Source: Clostridiales bacterium | GTDB taxonomy: Bacteria; Bacillota; Clostridia; Saccharofermentanales; Saccharofermentanaceae | Assembly (NCBI GenBank): GCA_017478485.1 | Contig: JAFVDI010000021.1 | Coordinates: 1 to 64,000 of the forward strand | Length of the DNA stretch: 64,000 nucleotides | Direction of reading: 5' to 3' | Shown here: piece after piece, positions 32,812 through 42,141 of the stretch | Layout: each line of letters begins with the position of its first letter | Numbering within the stretch: the first letter of the stretch is position 1 | Made by a program: the position numbers and the translations under genes | Notes under the pieces: generated by a model | What the model was told of the DNA's origin: nothing | Databases searched by the model: none | What the model saw: the letters and a program-made list of their open reading frames with translations, nothing else

Positions 32812-33180
32812 TTATTCCTCTGAGATCTCTTCTTCGTTCTTTTCAGGCTTTTTGGTCTTCGGTTTGAACAGTCTGAAGAGCAAAGGGACAAACAGGATAA
32901 AACCGAACATCTTAACGACATCGACCAGTGACGCCAAGTATATGGTACTTGTGTCATAGTGTTCTTCCGTGATTATGTTGAGATTAGTGCATGTCTTGAC
33001 TATGGCATAACAAAGAAGTCCCGCTGCGATGAAACAAGTGGAGATGACAGTGTTCTTAACGGGTATGGTCTCATACTTTTCCGGATTAAGTTTCTTTACT
33101 GAAAGAAGAACACCTGTAAATATGAGAATCACAGAAATGATGCCCGCGATGACCTGGATCAGATTATAGAATTCATTCAT
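32812..33180 (-). CDS. small integral membrane protein
   Basis: 122 aa with three hydrophobic helices (about 8-27, 45-65 and 80-105) and a highly charged C-terminal tail of Lys and Glu. Its start overlaps the end of the YesL gene by 8 bp, so the two are co-translated and probably work together. No family is recognised. Placed among uronate genes, it is likely an accessory of the sugar-uptake system, but this is inferred from position only. Confidence 0.65.
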   Translation of the reverse strand: MNEFYNLIQVIAGIISVILIFTGVLLSVKKLNPEKYETIPVKNTVISTCFIAAGLLCYAIVKTCTNLNIITEEHYDTSTIYLASLVDVVKMFGFILFVPLLFRLFKPKTKKPEKNEEEISEE

Positions 33181-33838
33181 TTACTTCGACCTCTTCGATG
33201 TCTTCTGTTTCTTCGCGTGACTCGATCATCCTGATCGCGGACTCGAAAGATCTTTCCGTGATCATCTGAATAAGATAAGCGGCGCATGCAGGTGTAACCA
33301 GCATTGAAGGTGGAAATATGATGCTGATCCCAAGTGCAAGGATGATGATGAGCCATATAAGAAGGAACTTCGGGAAGTTGATCATGCAGAGAGTAAAACT
33401 GTTTTTGATCGTTTCTTTGACCGAATTGCTGAACCTGGCAACAAGAGGATAGATAAACGGATACGAAAAGATGACCGGAAGGACAGGAAGAAAAGCTATG
33501 ACAGTGTACCAGTCAGGAAGCTTCAATCCGTTGAAACCGAAAAGCGCGAAGTAGATATTGAAACCAACGACAGCACTATATAAAGAGTAGATGATATGGA
33601 TTATGATCCCATGCCTGAGATTATCTTTAAGAGCATGCATGAAATCTTTTGTTAAGTCATCAGACTTCTTCCGGTACTTCCGGTAAACGGTGTAATAAAG
33701 AGCAGAAGCGGATGCGCCGGCAGTAACGACCGGAAGACAGAAAATGAGGAACAGAACGGAGATGATAACGACATCTCCGACAGCTTTAGCTGACTTGTAG
33801 AGCCAGCTGCTTGTAATGTGATCAAAAGATTTTTTCAT
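33173..33838 (-). CDS. YesL family membrane protein (DUF624)
   Basis: 221 aa, about five TM helices. The start (WLYKSAKAVGDVVIISVLFL, then CLPVVTAGASASALYYTVYR) is the DUF624/YesL signature. YesL-like proteins are encoded with LplABC-type importers of rhamnogalacturonan or uronate oligosaccharides in Firmicutes, and one such importer is divergent from this gene. Their exact job is unsettled. The control region between them carries several GntR-type sites. Confidence 0.85.
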   Translation of the reverse strand: MKKSFDHITSSWLYKSAKAVGDVVIISVLFLIFCLPVVTAGASASALYYTVYRKYRKKSDDLTKDFMHALKDNLRHGIIIHIIYSLYSAVVGFNIYFALFGFNGLKLPDWYTVIAFLPVLPVIFSYPFIYPLVARFSNSVKETIKNSFTLCMINFPKFLLIWLIIILALGISIIFPPSMLVTPACAAYLIQMITERSFESAIRMIESREETEDIEEVEVNE

Positions 33839-33901
33839 CAGATCAAGTCTCCTCAGGTGTCAGTATAAAAGTCAAAAGATCAAAAATCAAACGATTGCAA
33901 A

Positions 33902-34038
33902 CTAGAATGGCAGATATCGGCAATTACATGAATCCTTTATTCTCATTGCACAAATCCTAGCATTCTAGTCTAGTAACATCTTGACATATCGCCTATGAGG
34001 TGATAATCTCAATGCGAGTCAACTAACATACAAGTATG
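33902..34038 (+). promoter_or_regulatory. importer promoter flanked by GntR-type operators
   Basis: Promoter TTGACA (33981-33986), 17-bp spacer, TAATCT (34004-34009). Site B, CTAGCATTCTAG (33957-33968), lies upstream of the -35. Site F, CTAACATACAAG (34023-34034), overlaps the perfect dyad CATACAAGTATG (34027-34038) in the transcribed region. A third, inverted site (CTAGAATGGCAG, 33902-33913) faces yesL. Sites on both sides of a promoter suggest repression by looping and shared control of yesL. Confidence 0.6.
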
Positions 34039-34089
34039 CAAGAATTGAAATTGCAATTGACTTCATAAGTTCTGAGAGGGTGAAACGGA

Positions 34090-35067
34090 ATGAATGAGAA
34101 AGAAGATAATATCCGGATCAAACAGTCAGAAGAATGGTCACCTAGAAAACTGACGCTCGGCCAGAGATTCAATAAGGATCTCCGTGTCAACTGGCAGCTG
34201 TATGTCATGGTCATTATTCCTGTTATTTACTACGTGGTATTCAGATATATTCCGATGTTTGGTAATATCCTTGCATTCCGTAAATACACATCAGGCGGAA
34301 GCATCTTCGGCGAAGGGCCGCTTACCCTGAAGTATTTCAGACAGTTTATTACCGGCAAGCCATTCTGGCAGGCCTTCTCCAATACTCTTATCCTCAACGG
34401 ACTTTATCTGTTGTTCAGATTCCCGTTGACACTGATATTTGCTCTTCTCTTAAACGAGATAAGAAATCTTCACTGGAAGAAATTCGTTCAGACTGTATCT
34501 TATCTTCCGCACTTCATCTCGATGGTTATCGTCTGCGGCATGATCAAGGAACTTCTTTCCACAAGCGGTCCCATCAATGACGTAATTGCGAAACTCGGTG
34601 GCGAGAAGATCAGTTTCATTGCTATGGCCGAATGGTTCAGAACGATATTTGTTGCATCAGGCGTATGGCAAAGCTTAGGATGGGGAACGATACTGTATCT
34701 TGCAGCAATGTCAGGCATCAATCCGTCGCTTTATGAAGCGGCTACTGTCGACGGTGCATCTCATTTCCAGCAGGTAATCCACGTTACCATACCTTGCATC
34801 TTACCTACGATCGCTACATTACTCATACTCGATATCGGCGGACTTGTAGGATCAGGCGGAGCTTTCGAAAAAGTATATCTTCTTTACAGCCCTCTGACTT
34901 ACGAGACAAGCGATATCGTATCGACTTATGTTTTCCGTATGGGTATCGAGTCCGGAAGCATCAATTTCGCAACGGCTGTCGGTATGTTTGAAGGCGTCAT
35001 CAATCTTGTCCTTCTTACGATCGCAAACTTTGTTTCGCGCAAAGTCGCGGATACGAGTCTTTGGTAA
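34090..35067 (+). CDS. ABC sugar importer permease, LplB type
   Basis: 325 aa, six TM helices. The conserved cytoplasmic EAA loop reads SLYEAATVDGASHFQQVIHV, the contact for the ATPase. An LplB-like start follows a basic segment (RFNKDLRVNWQLYVMVIIPV). These importers use a shared MsmX-type ATPase encoded elsewhere, and none is found here. GAGAGGG precedes the start by 9 bp. It is first in a three-gene importer operon with the second permease and the binding protein. Confidence 0.9.
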   Translation: MNEKEDNIRIKQSEEWSPRKLTLGQRFNKDLRVNWQLYVMVIIPVIYYVVFRYIPMFGNILAFRKYTSGGSIFGEGPLTLKYFRQFITGKPFWQAFSNTLILNGLYLLFRFPLTLIFALLLNEIRNLHWKKFVQTVSYLPHFISMVIVCGMIKELLSTSGPINDVIAKLGGEKISFIAMAEWFRTIFVASGVWQSLGWGTILYLAAMSGINPSLYEAATVDGASHFQQVIHVTIPCILPTIATLLILDIGGLVGSGGAFEKVYLLYSPLTYETSDIVSTYVFRMGIESGSINFATAVGMFEGVINLVLLTIANFVSRKVADTSLW

Positions 35068-35079
35068 GAGGTGTATGTC

Positions 35080-36003
35080 ATGAGTGATATTGAAAAAGCA
35101 AAACTTGATCTGAAAGATATCAAGGCACACAACCCTAAGAATAAGATCAGAGAATCAACCGGATATAAAGTGTTTACCGTGTTCAACACGATAATAATGA
35201 TCCTCGTTTCGATCGCCACACTTTATCCGTTCCTTTATCTTATCTCGCAGTCCTTCACATCAACGCAGGCTATCATCGAGGGATATACGGGACTCGTACC
35301 CAAAGGATTCAATATTGAAACGTACCAGTATATCCTTACGCGTAATGATCACGAATTCTTAAGATACTATCTGAATACGATAATCTACACGTTCATCGGA
35401 ACGGTTTTATCACTGTTCTTCTCGTCGATCCTTGCATATCCGCTTTCAAAGCCGAAGCTCAGGATCAACAAGATCCTTTCACCGTTCATCATCTTCACCA
35501 TGTATTTTGGCGGCGGACTCATGGCAAATTACGTTCTGATGCTCAAGTTAGGTCTCAAGAACTCCATGTGGGGATTCATCCTTCCGATGCTCATCAGCAC
35601 TTATTATGTAATCCTCATGAGATCGTTCTTCATGAGCATCCCGAAAGATCTTGAAGAAGCAGGAGAGATCGACGGACTCAACAAGTGGGGTGTTTTCTGG
35701 TTTATCGCCAGACCGCTTTCAACGCCTATCATCGCAACGATGACGCTTTTCTATGCAGTCATGTACTGGAACAACTGGTTCAATGCAAAGCTTTATCTGC
35801 AGGATAAGACAAAGTGGCCGGTTGCATACTTCCTCCAGACGATCATAAGAGGTGCGGGTGCAAACGAACCCGATGCGCAGAACATGACCGCAAACATCAA
35901 GTCATGCGCAATGGTGCTTACCGTTCTGCCGATCATCTGCGTTTATCCGGCAATACAAAAATACTACGTGCAGGGCATGATGCTCGGCGGCGTAAAAGAG
36001 TGA
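35080..36003 (+). CDS. ABC sugar importer permease, YtcP/LplC type
   Basis: 307 aa from ATG 35080, preceded by AAGAGGTG at 35066-35073; a GTG at 35071 is in frame but lies inside that site. Six TM helices, the LplC-like TLYPFLYLISQSFTS start, and the EAA loop DLEEAGEIDGLNKWGVFWFI. It ends with the typical YVQGMMLGGVKE. It is the partner of the preceding permease. Confidence 0.9.
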   Translation: MSDIEKAKLDLKDIKAHNPKNKIRESTGYKVFTVFNTIIMILVSIATLYPFLYLISQSFTSTQAIIEGYTGLVPKGFNIETYQYILTRNDHEFLRYYLNTIIYTFIGTVLSLFFSSILAYPLSKPKLRINKILSPFIIFTMYFGGGLMANYVLMLKLGLKNSMWGFILPMLISTYYVILMRSFFMSIPKDLEEAGEIDGLNKWGVFWFIARPLSTPIIATMTLFYAVMYWNNWFNAKLYLQDKTKWPVAYFLQTIIRGAGANEPDAQNMTANIKSCAMVLTVLPIICVYPAIQKYYVQGMMLGGVKE

Positions 36004-36061
36004 GCTTGTGCTAAATGGGAAACCCCAAGGCAATACAAAAATGAAAAGAAAGGAAGCAATT

Positions 36062-37798
36062 ATGAAGACAACAAAACTTACAAAAGTTGCATCAGTCGGT
36101 CTTGCTATCAGTATGCTTTCCGGCCTGGCAGCATGTAACGGCGGTGCAGCACAGACTTCAGAGATCACGACTCTTCCCAGCCAGATCGAGACCAGCGCTT
36201 CAGAAGAGAAGGTTCCCTACACTTATGGACTTGGAAAAACATTCAAAGCTGACAAGCCCGTAACCTACACCATGTTCTTCAGTGATGCATCTTGGTATCC
36301 TTATGTTGAGACATGGAAGACAGAGGGTGTTTTCAAGGAGATCGAGAAGAGGACAAACGTTACTCTTGACCTCAAATCCTACGACAGCAACGACTACATG
36401 GATCAGATCACACTCGATATCCAGGCAGGCAATGCTGCTTATATCATCCCTAAGATCTATGATGATTCAAAGTTCGTTGACGGCGGCGCTATCGTACCTG
36501 TTTCTGACTATGTAAAGTACATGCCTTACTACACGGATTTCTACAACAAGTACGATCTCTCCAAGGACATCCAGACCATCACAAGATCCAACGGCAAGTA
36601 CTACAAGCTTCCCGGCATGAAGGAAAAGAACATCATCAACTATTCTTTCGTTATCAGAAAGGATATCTGGGATAAAGCAGGTGTTGATGTAGTTGCACTT
36701 CAGAAGACATGGACATGGGATCAGTTCCGTGATGCACTCAAGAAAGTTAAGGCTTACATGGTTTCCCAGAAGATGTGCACAGAGAAGGATTATATCTGGT
36801 CTGACCTCTGGTGCGGAACCGAGTCCGGCAAGGGCAGCGGCGGTAACCTCCTCGGCGTTATGGCAGCAACTTATGACTGCAATGCCGGCTGGAACATCGC
36901 TAACGGCATGAGATATAACAAAGAACAGGACAAGTTCATATTCTCGCCTACAACAGATACATACAAGGAATTCCTCAAGGTAGCTAACAGCTTTATTAAG
37001 GAAGGTCTCCTTGATCCTGAAACATTCACACAGGACGACAATACAGCTACATCTAAGTACTACAACGGCAAGACAGCCATCATGTCTGTCAACCAGGGTC
37101 AGTTTGCAGCCTATGAAGAGAACATGACAAAGCAGCTCGGTGAAGGCAAGTATGAGAACTATGTAATCACTGTTCCTGTAGGCAAAAACAACTTGTCATC
37201 TGTTGACCCTGCAAGACTTGAGAATGGTGTCATGATCTCCAAGAAGGCTCTCGACGATCTCGGCGAGGAAGGCTTTATCCAGATGCTCAGATTCGTTGAC
37301 TGGCTCTTCTATTCTCATGAGGCATACGAGCTCACAAAGTGGGGCGTTAAGGACGTTCACTACACCGAGGATGCTACCGGCAGAAAGACGCTTAAGGAAG
37401 GCTTCTGCTGCTCAGGTCTCGGTTATGGAAACAACAAGGAAAAGACACTTACCGACATCAGACTTCAGTGGGGTTATGCAGGCGGTAACTTCTGGTACGG
37501 CGGAACGATCGCTGAGATGTCTGACAACCTCATCGCTCCCGTTCAGGATTACATCAACCGTGATCTTGCCGACAGAGCTGAACACACACTTCCTCCGGCA
37601 ATCTTCCCTACACCTGATCAGAATGAGCAGATCAACACGATCGCAACACCTCTCATCAGTAACGTAAATGCCTGGACACTTAAGTTCGTCACAGGTCAGG
37701 CTGACATCGAGAAGCAGTGGGATGAGTACAAGAAGTCCTGCGAAGGTCTCAACCAGAAGGGTCTTGAAGATCTCTATGCTGAACTCTACAAGAAGTGA
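36062..37798 (+). CDS. extracellular solute-binding lipoprotein of the uronate-oligosaccharide importer
   Basis: 578 aa from ATG 36062 (AGAAAGGAAG upstream). Lipobox SGLAAC puts the anchoring Cys at residue 25. A family-1-like (LplA) solute-binding fold follows, with many aromatic residues (NGKYYKLPGMKEKN, KTWTWDQFRDALKK) of the kind that stack on sugars. The large size is typical of binders for acidic xylo- or pectic oligosaccharides. With uxaC, uxuA and uxuB nearby, a glucuronate-bearing oligosaccharide is the likely ligand. Confidence 0.9.
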   Translation: MKTTKLTKVASVGLAISMLSGLAACNGGAAQTSEITTLPSQIETSASEEKVPYTYGLGKTFKADKPVTYTMFFSDASWYPYVETWKTEGVFKEIEKRTNVTLDLKSYDSNDYMDQITLDIQAGNAAYIIPKIYDDSKFVDGGAIVPVSDYVKYMPYYTDFYNKYDLSKDIQTITRSNGKYYKLPGMKEKNIINYSFVIRKDIWDKAGVDVVALQKTWTWDQFRDALKKVKAYMVSQKMCTEKDYIWSDLWCGTESGKGSGGNLLGVMAATYDCNAGWNIANGMRYNKEQDKFIFSPTTDTYKEFLKVANSFIKEGLLDPETFTQDDNTATSKYYNGKTAIMSVNQGQFAAYEENMTKQLGEGKYENYVITVPVGKNNLSSVDPARLENGVMISKKALDDLGEEGFIQMLRFVDWLFYSHEAYELTKWGVKDVHYTEDATGRKTLKEGFCCSGLGYGNNKEKTLTDIRLQWGYAGGNFWYGGTIAEMSDNLIAPVQDYINRDLADRAEHTLPPAIFPTPDQNEQINTIATPLISNVNAWTLKFVTGQADIEKQWDEYKKSCEGLNQKGLEDLYAELYKK

Positions 37799-37835
37799 TC
37801 TAGTTTTCCCCTAAATCATTTGTAGCAAAGAAGAG

Positions 37836-37863
37836 GGCTGTTTCGAAAGAAGCAGCCTTTTTT
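37836..37863 (+). terminator. terminator of the importer operon
   Basis: GGCTGTTTC (37836-37844) and GAAGCAGCC (37849-37857) pair around a GAAA tetraloop with one G-U pair, followed by TTTTTT. Confidence 0.85.
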
Positions 37864-37871
37864 CATGAATT

Positions 37872-37902
37872 AAAAAACTCTCACGGATCATTCCGTGAGA
37901 GT
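37872..37902 (-). terminator. terminator of uxaC
   Basis: Perfect 11-bp stem ACTCTCACGGA / TCCGTGAGAGT (37877-37887 and 37892-37902); on the minus strand it runs into TTTTTTA. It lies 27 bp beyond the uxaC stop. Confidence 0.83.
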
Positions 37903-37928
37903 CCTTTATTTATCCAACAACAGATAAG

Positions 37929-39338
37929 TTAGTTTTCGAAAAGCATTCCGCGCGAATTCTTATAACATACGCGCTCGATGATGTCTTTCAGGATACGACT
38001 GTCATCAGGGAATCTTCCTCGTTCGACCTCAGTGCCGAGGAAATTGCAGAAGATCCTTCTGAAGTATTCATGTCTTGTATAGGATAAGAAGCATCTTGAG
38101 TCTGTAAGCATTCCGACAAAGCAGGAAAGAGGACTCTGCGCGCAAAGCGATCTCAAGTGATCTTCCATTCCAACGAGGTTGTCATTGAACCACCAGGCAG
38201 CGCCGTGCTGGATCTTGCCGGGTACGCTGCCATCGTTAAAGCATCCGCATAATGTATCTATAACCGTATTGTCAGTGGGGTTCAGAGAATAGATGATCAT
38301 ACGCGGCAGCAATCCTTCGCTGTTAAGCTGATCCATGAATCCTGAAAGAGGAGTCAGGAAATCATTTGAACCGGTGATCGTATCGCATCCGCAGTTGATT
38401 CCGGCCTTGCTCAACATGACAGAATTAACGTTTCTCTTGCATCCGAAATGAAGCTGCATCGTCCATCTGCGCTTGGCATATTCACGTGCGAAAAACAGCA
38501 TCAGATCCGTCTTGTAAGCTGTGATCTCTTTGGGTGTTAAAACAACATCTTTCGATGCGGTCTTTTTTCTGAAAACTTCATCAGAAGAGATATCCGGATC
38601 CTTTACATAACTGATATATTCGGTTCCGTGATCTGAGATCACGCAGCCGTGTGAAGCGAAGTGATCGAGCCTCGAAACGAGAGCATCTTTAAGCGATGCA
38701 ACAGAGTCGATCTTAACGTCTGATACAGTTTCAAGTTTTTCAACATAAGAGTTGAAACTGTATTTTTCTATGTCAACTATGTTGTCCGGTCTGAATGCAG
38801 GCAAGACCTTAGGTCCGAATCCGGACTCCTTGATCTGTTCGTGATAGATAAGTGGATCACAAGGATCATCGGTGGTGCATATTGCCTCTACTTTGGTTGA
38901 AGTCATGATGCTCCTTGCGGAAAGTTTTCCCGATGAAAGGATCTCATTTGCTTTATTCCAGATTTCTTCAGCATTCTTTACGGTAAGCGGTTCGCTGATA
39001 CCGAAATATCTTGAAAGCTCTAGGTTTGTCCAGTGGTAGAGAGGATTGCCGAATGCTGATTCGACGGCTATCGCCCACATCATGAATTTCTCTTTGTCTG
39101 AGGCATCACCGGTGATGAATCTTTCATCGATGCCGCAGGCTCTCATGAGACGCCACTTGTAGTGATCGCCCTTGAGCCAAAGCTCGGTAAGGTTTTCGAA
39201 ATGCTTATCTTCGGCGATCTCTTTCGATTCGATGTGACAGTGGTAGTCAACGATCGGGAGATCTTTTGCGTATGAGTCATAAAGCTCTGCTGCCGTTTTG
39301 TTTTCGAGAAGAAAACCTTCATCTAAAAAGCTCTTCAT
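37929..39338 (-). CDS. uxaC: glucuronate isomerase
   Basis: 469 aa. It converts D-glucuronate to D-fructuronate (and galacturonate to tagaturonate), the entry step of the pathway. Amidohydrolase-like TIM barrel with the N-terminal PIVDYHCHI metal motif, WTNLELSRYFGI, WTMQLHFGCKRNVN and, near the end, FLSYTRHEYFRRI. Length matches UxaC. It is transcribed opposite to kdgA-kdgK. Confidence 0.95.
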   Translation of the reverse strand: MKSFLDEGFLLENKTAAELYDSYAKDLPIVDYHCHIESKEIAEDKHFENLTELWLKGDHYKWRLMRACGIDERFITGDASDKEKFMMWAIAVESAFGNPLYHWTNLELSRYFGISEPLTVKNAEEIWNKANEILSSGKLSARSIMTSTKVEAICTTDDPCDPLIYHEQIKESGFGPKVLPAFRPDNIVDIEKYSFNSYVEKLETVSDVKIDSVASLKDALVSRLDHFASHGCVISDHGTEYISYVKDPDISSDEVFRKKTASKDVVLTPKEITAYKTDLMLFFAREYAKRRWTMQLHFGCKRNVNSVMLSKAGINCGCDTITGSNDFLTPLSGFMDQLNSEGLLPRMIIYSLNPTDNTVIDTLCGCFNDGSVPGKIQHGAAWWFNDNLVGMEDHLRSLCAQSPLSCFVGMLTDSRCFLSYTRHEYFRRIFCNFLGTEVERGRFPDDSRILKDIIERVCYKNSRGMLFEN

Positions 39339-39405
39339 AGGTCACCTCAGATTATATTTACTGATATAGATTAACCAATTTCCGCTGTTATCGCAACTCA
39401 AAATA

Positions 39406-39419
39406 TGCTAGAATACCAG
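39406..39419 (+). promoter_or_regulatory. kdgA promoter with GntR operator
   Basis: CTAGAATACCAG (39408-39419) is, on the opposite strand, CTGGTATTCTAG, a match to the importer and uxuA sites. It covers an extended -10 (TG-C-TAGAAT, 39406-39414). The site lies 24 bp before the kdgA start and brings the lower pathway into the same regulon. Confidence 0.55.
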
Positions 39420-39442
39420 TTAACAAAAACGAGGTATTTTAC

Positions 39443-40078
39443 ATGTCTTTTTCTGAAAAAGTTTATGAAGCGGGAATAGTCCCGGTAGTAGTCCTGAACA
39501 ATGTTGAAGATGCGGTCCCGCTTGCAAAAGCTCTGCTTAAGGGCGGCATCGATTTCATGGAGATAACCTTCAGGACTGAGTGCGCTGCAGAGTGTATTTC
39601 GGTCATCAGCAAAGAGGTTCCTGAAGCAGTTGTCGGTGCAGGCACAGTGTTGAATATAGAGCAGGCGAAGACAGCAGTTAAGTGCGGTGCAAAGTTCATT
39701 GTCTCACCCGGTATTGACGAAGAGACTGTAAGGTGGGCGCTCGAAAACAAAATACCGGTAATTCCCGGAGCTGTCACGCCTACTGAGATAATGAAAGCGG
39801 TAAGTCTCGGACTTAAGACCGTCAAATTCTTTCCTGCTGACGTATATGGCGGGATCAAAGCGATCAAGGCTCTATCGGCTCCTTTCGGACAGGTTAAGTT
39901 CCTTCCTACGGGCGGCGTGTCGGAGGCGAATCTTGCTGAGTTTATTGGCAATAAGTCGGTATGCGCGGTAGGCGGCAGCTGGGTCTGCAAAAAAGATGAC
40001 GTGTTGAACCACGACTGGGATAAGATAACTTCACTTGCCGCAAATGCGGTAAAGATAATCAAGGAGACAAGAGTATGA
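39443..40078 (+). CDS. kdgA: KDPG aldolase (2-keto-3-deoxy-6-phosphogluconate aldolase)
   Basis: 211 aa, class I aldolase of the Eda family that splits KDPG into pyruvate and glyceraldehyde-3-phosphate. The Schiff-base Lys lies in [14 protein letters not shown]. Other hallmarks are [27 protein letters not shown] and KFLPTGGV. An ACGAGG site lies 10 bp upstream. Its stop overlaps the kdgK start (ATGA at 40075-40078). Confidence 0.94.
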   Translation: MSFSEKVYEAGIVPVVVLNNVEDAVPLAKALLKGGIDFMEITFRTECAAECISVISKEVPEAVVGAGTVLNIEQAKTAVKCGAKFIVSPGIDEETVRWALENKIPVIPGAVTPTEIMKAVSLGLKTVKFFPADVYGGIKAIKALSAPFGQVKFLPTGGVSEANLAEFIGNKSVCAVGGSWVCKKDDVLNHDWDKITSLAANAVKIIKETRV

Positions 40079-41103
40079 GTAAGTTCCTTACGTTTGGAGA
40101 ATTGATGTTGAGACTTAAGAGTCCCGGAAGGGAACGTCTGATGCAGTCGCCGTCGCTTGAAGCGACATTTGGAGGCGGCGAAGCAAACGTTGCGGTGTCA
40201 CTTGCAAACTTCGGACTGGATAGCGAGTTCCTTTCCGTTATCCCTTCAAATGCTGTCGGTGACGCTGCAATAGGTGAACTGCGAAGGTTTAACGTCGGTA
40301 CAGATAAGATCATCAGGACCGAAGGCAGAATGGGAATATACTATCTTGAGGCCGGTGCAAACCAGCGTCCGAGCAAAGTGATCTATGACAGGGCATATTC
40401 CGCGATATCTCTGTTTAAGCCTGAAGGATATGACTGGGACAGCATCTATGACAACGTTACGTGGCTTCATATTTCAGGCATTACTCCTGCGATATCCGAA
40501 GAGACAAAAGACGCTTCGATAATGGCCGTAAAGGAAGCAAAAAAGCGCGGCGTAACAGTTTCAATTGATCTTAACTACCGTAAGAATCTCTGGAAATACG
40601 GAGTGGAAGCAAAAGACGTAATGAGTGTCATGACGGAATACGCGGACATCATAATCGCAAATGAAGAAGACTGTCAGAAGTCTTTAGGCCTCGAATGCAA
40701 GAGCAATGTTGAAGGCGGAAAGCTCGATAACGAGGATTACAGAAACTTAAGTAACACCCTTCTTGAGAAATATCCTAACGTTAAGAAAGTCGCCATTACA
40801 TTAAGAGAGAGCAAGAGCGCAGATATCAATTTCTGGGCTGCTGCACTTAATAACGGCACAGATTTCATAGTAAGCCGCAAGTATGAGATGTATGACATCG
40901 TTGACCGTGTCGGCGGCGGTGATTCATTTGCGGGCGGACTTATCTACGGACTCAATGTGCTGGGTGATGACAAACAGGCACTGGAATTCGCTGTGGCCGC
41001 AAGTTGTCTAAAGCATTCGATAGACGGTGACTTCAACAGGGTTACTGTAGACGAAGTCTTAAAGCTCGCAAAAGGCGACGGATCGGGAAGAGTACAGCGC
41101 TGA
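40075..41103 (+). CDS. kdgK: 2-keto-3-deoxygluconate kinase
   Basis: 342 aa, PfkB-family sugar kinase that phosphorylates KDG to KDPG for the preceding aldolase. N-terminal [15 protein letters not shown] with the substrate-binding glycines, [11 protein letters not shown] in the middle, and the C-terminal PfkB signature [16 protein letters not shown] with the catalytic Asp. It is translationally coupled to kdgA and ends directly against the convergent AraC gene. Confidence 0.93.
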   Translation: MSKFLTFGELMLRLKSPGRERLMQSPSLEATFGGGEANVAVSLANFGLDSEFLSVIPSNAVGDAAIGELRRFNVGTDKIIRTEGRMGIYYLEAGANQRPSKVIYDRAYSAISLFKPEGYDWDSIYDNVTWLHISGITPAISEETKDASIMAVKEAKKRGVTVSIDLNYRKNLWKYGVEAKDVMSVMTEYADIIIANEEDCQKSLGLECKSNVEGGKLDNEDYRNLSNTLLEKYPNVKKVAITLRESKSADINFWAAALNNGTDFIVSRKYEMYDIVDRVGGGDSFAGGLIYGLNVLGDDKQALEFAVAASCLKHSIDGDFNRVTVDEVLKLAKGDGSGRVQR

Positions 41104-41994
41104 TCAGATAGACTCCCACTTTTTCCTGTATTCGCGGGGAGAACTCTCAAAGAATTTCCTGAATGTCTCGGCCATGTAGCTGACGCCTCTAAAGCCTGTC
41201 TGCGAAGCTATCTCAGCCATAGGCATCTTGTTTGCCCTAAGCAGCTCCGCGACTTTTCTGGCCCGAAGATGCATGAGGTAATTGATGGGCGATTCGCCGA
41301 CATACTGATGGAAAAGCGTATTGCAAAGCGATTTGCTGATGCTTCCGCTCGCTGCGATGTCACTTAATGTGATCTGTTCCTGATAGTTATTCGCGATGAA
41401 GTGCATCATTGACTTAAAAGGCAGCATTCCCGGGTCTGAAACGGTCTCTTCGGTCATTCCGTAGGATTCCGCCTGCCTTCTTATGATGTCCCATATCTGA
41501 TAGAACTGCATGGTTACTTTGAAAGGGTCATGTCTTATTGAAGGGAGTCCCAATACAAGATCTCTTATCGCTTCGGTGTTTTCGTTTATCGAACGGAAAC
41601 GGAGATATGAAAGCTCCGTGTTGTCTGTGATGGGTCTTATGGCTTGCATCTCAACGACGACAGAGTTGGAAAGTATCCTCGGATTGATGACTGCGATGAC
41701 ATACTTGGCGGTCTCTCCGTCAACACATACGTTATAGTGGATCTGATTTGAATTGACCACTATCGTATCACCCTTGTTCAAAAGAATGTTCTTGCCGTTG
41801 ACTACGTACATCTGACGGCCTTCCTTGATGGTCATTATCTCAATGTCTTCGTGAAAGTGCGGAACGCCTTCCCAGGTCATTTTCGGCGCTATCCAGCCAT
41901 CATATATATAGGAAGGAAAGTTAGGATCATCGTAGTTTACTATCTCAGAGCCGTCATCACGCTTAACGATGAGGCCCATGACTTCTCTTTTCAT
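41104..41994 (-). CDS. AraC-family regulator with cupin sensor domain
   Basis: 296 aa from ATG 41994 (GGAG about 10 bp upstream); an upstream ATG at 42030 lacks such a site. The N-terminal cupin (PHFHEDIEIMTIKEGRQMYV, GDTIVVNSNQIHY) would bind a sugar. The C-terminal double HTH has ITLSDIAASGSISKSLCNTL and MAEIASQTGFRGVSYMAETF. AraC proteins of this kind usually activate carbohydrate genes. It abuts kdgK, so it may add positive control to the uronate regulon, but no operator could be assigned. Confidence 0.88.
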   Translation of the reverse strand: MKREVMGLIVKRDDGSEIVNYDDPNFPSYIYDGWIAPKMTWEGVPHFHEDIEIMTIKEGRQMYVVNGKNILLNKGDTIVVNSNQIHYNVCVDGETAKYVIAVINPRILSNSVVVEMQAIRPITDNTELSYLRFRSINENTEAIRDLVLGLPSIRHDPFKVTMQFYQIWDIIRRQAESYGMTEETVSDPGMLPFKSMMHFIANNYQEQITLSDIAASGSISKSLCNTLFHQYVGESPINYLMHLRARKVAELLRANKMPMAEIASQTGFRGVSYMAETFRKFFESSPREYRKKWESI

Positions 41995-42141
41995 AACTAT
42001 TTTTCTCCAAAATCCCGAAAAGTATAACAATATTCCAAACGTGTGGAAGATAGTTATAAAAATCAGGCAATAATCAACTGTTATCGTGCAGATACTTACA
42101 ATATACTTGCAATCGTACAGAAAAGAAAGAGGGAAAATGAA

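Noticed and set aside
36008..36061. Upstream GTG start for the binding lipoprotein
   Set aside because: It would add 18 charged residues before a clean lipoprotein signal peptide that has its own ribosome binding site.
39463..40062. 199-codon open frame on the minus strand
   Set aside because: It lies fully inside kdgA, has no family features and no ribosome binding site; it is a shadow of the aldolase gene.
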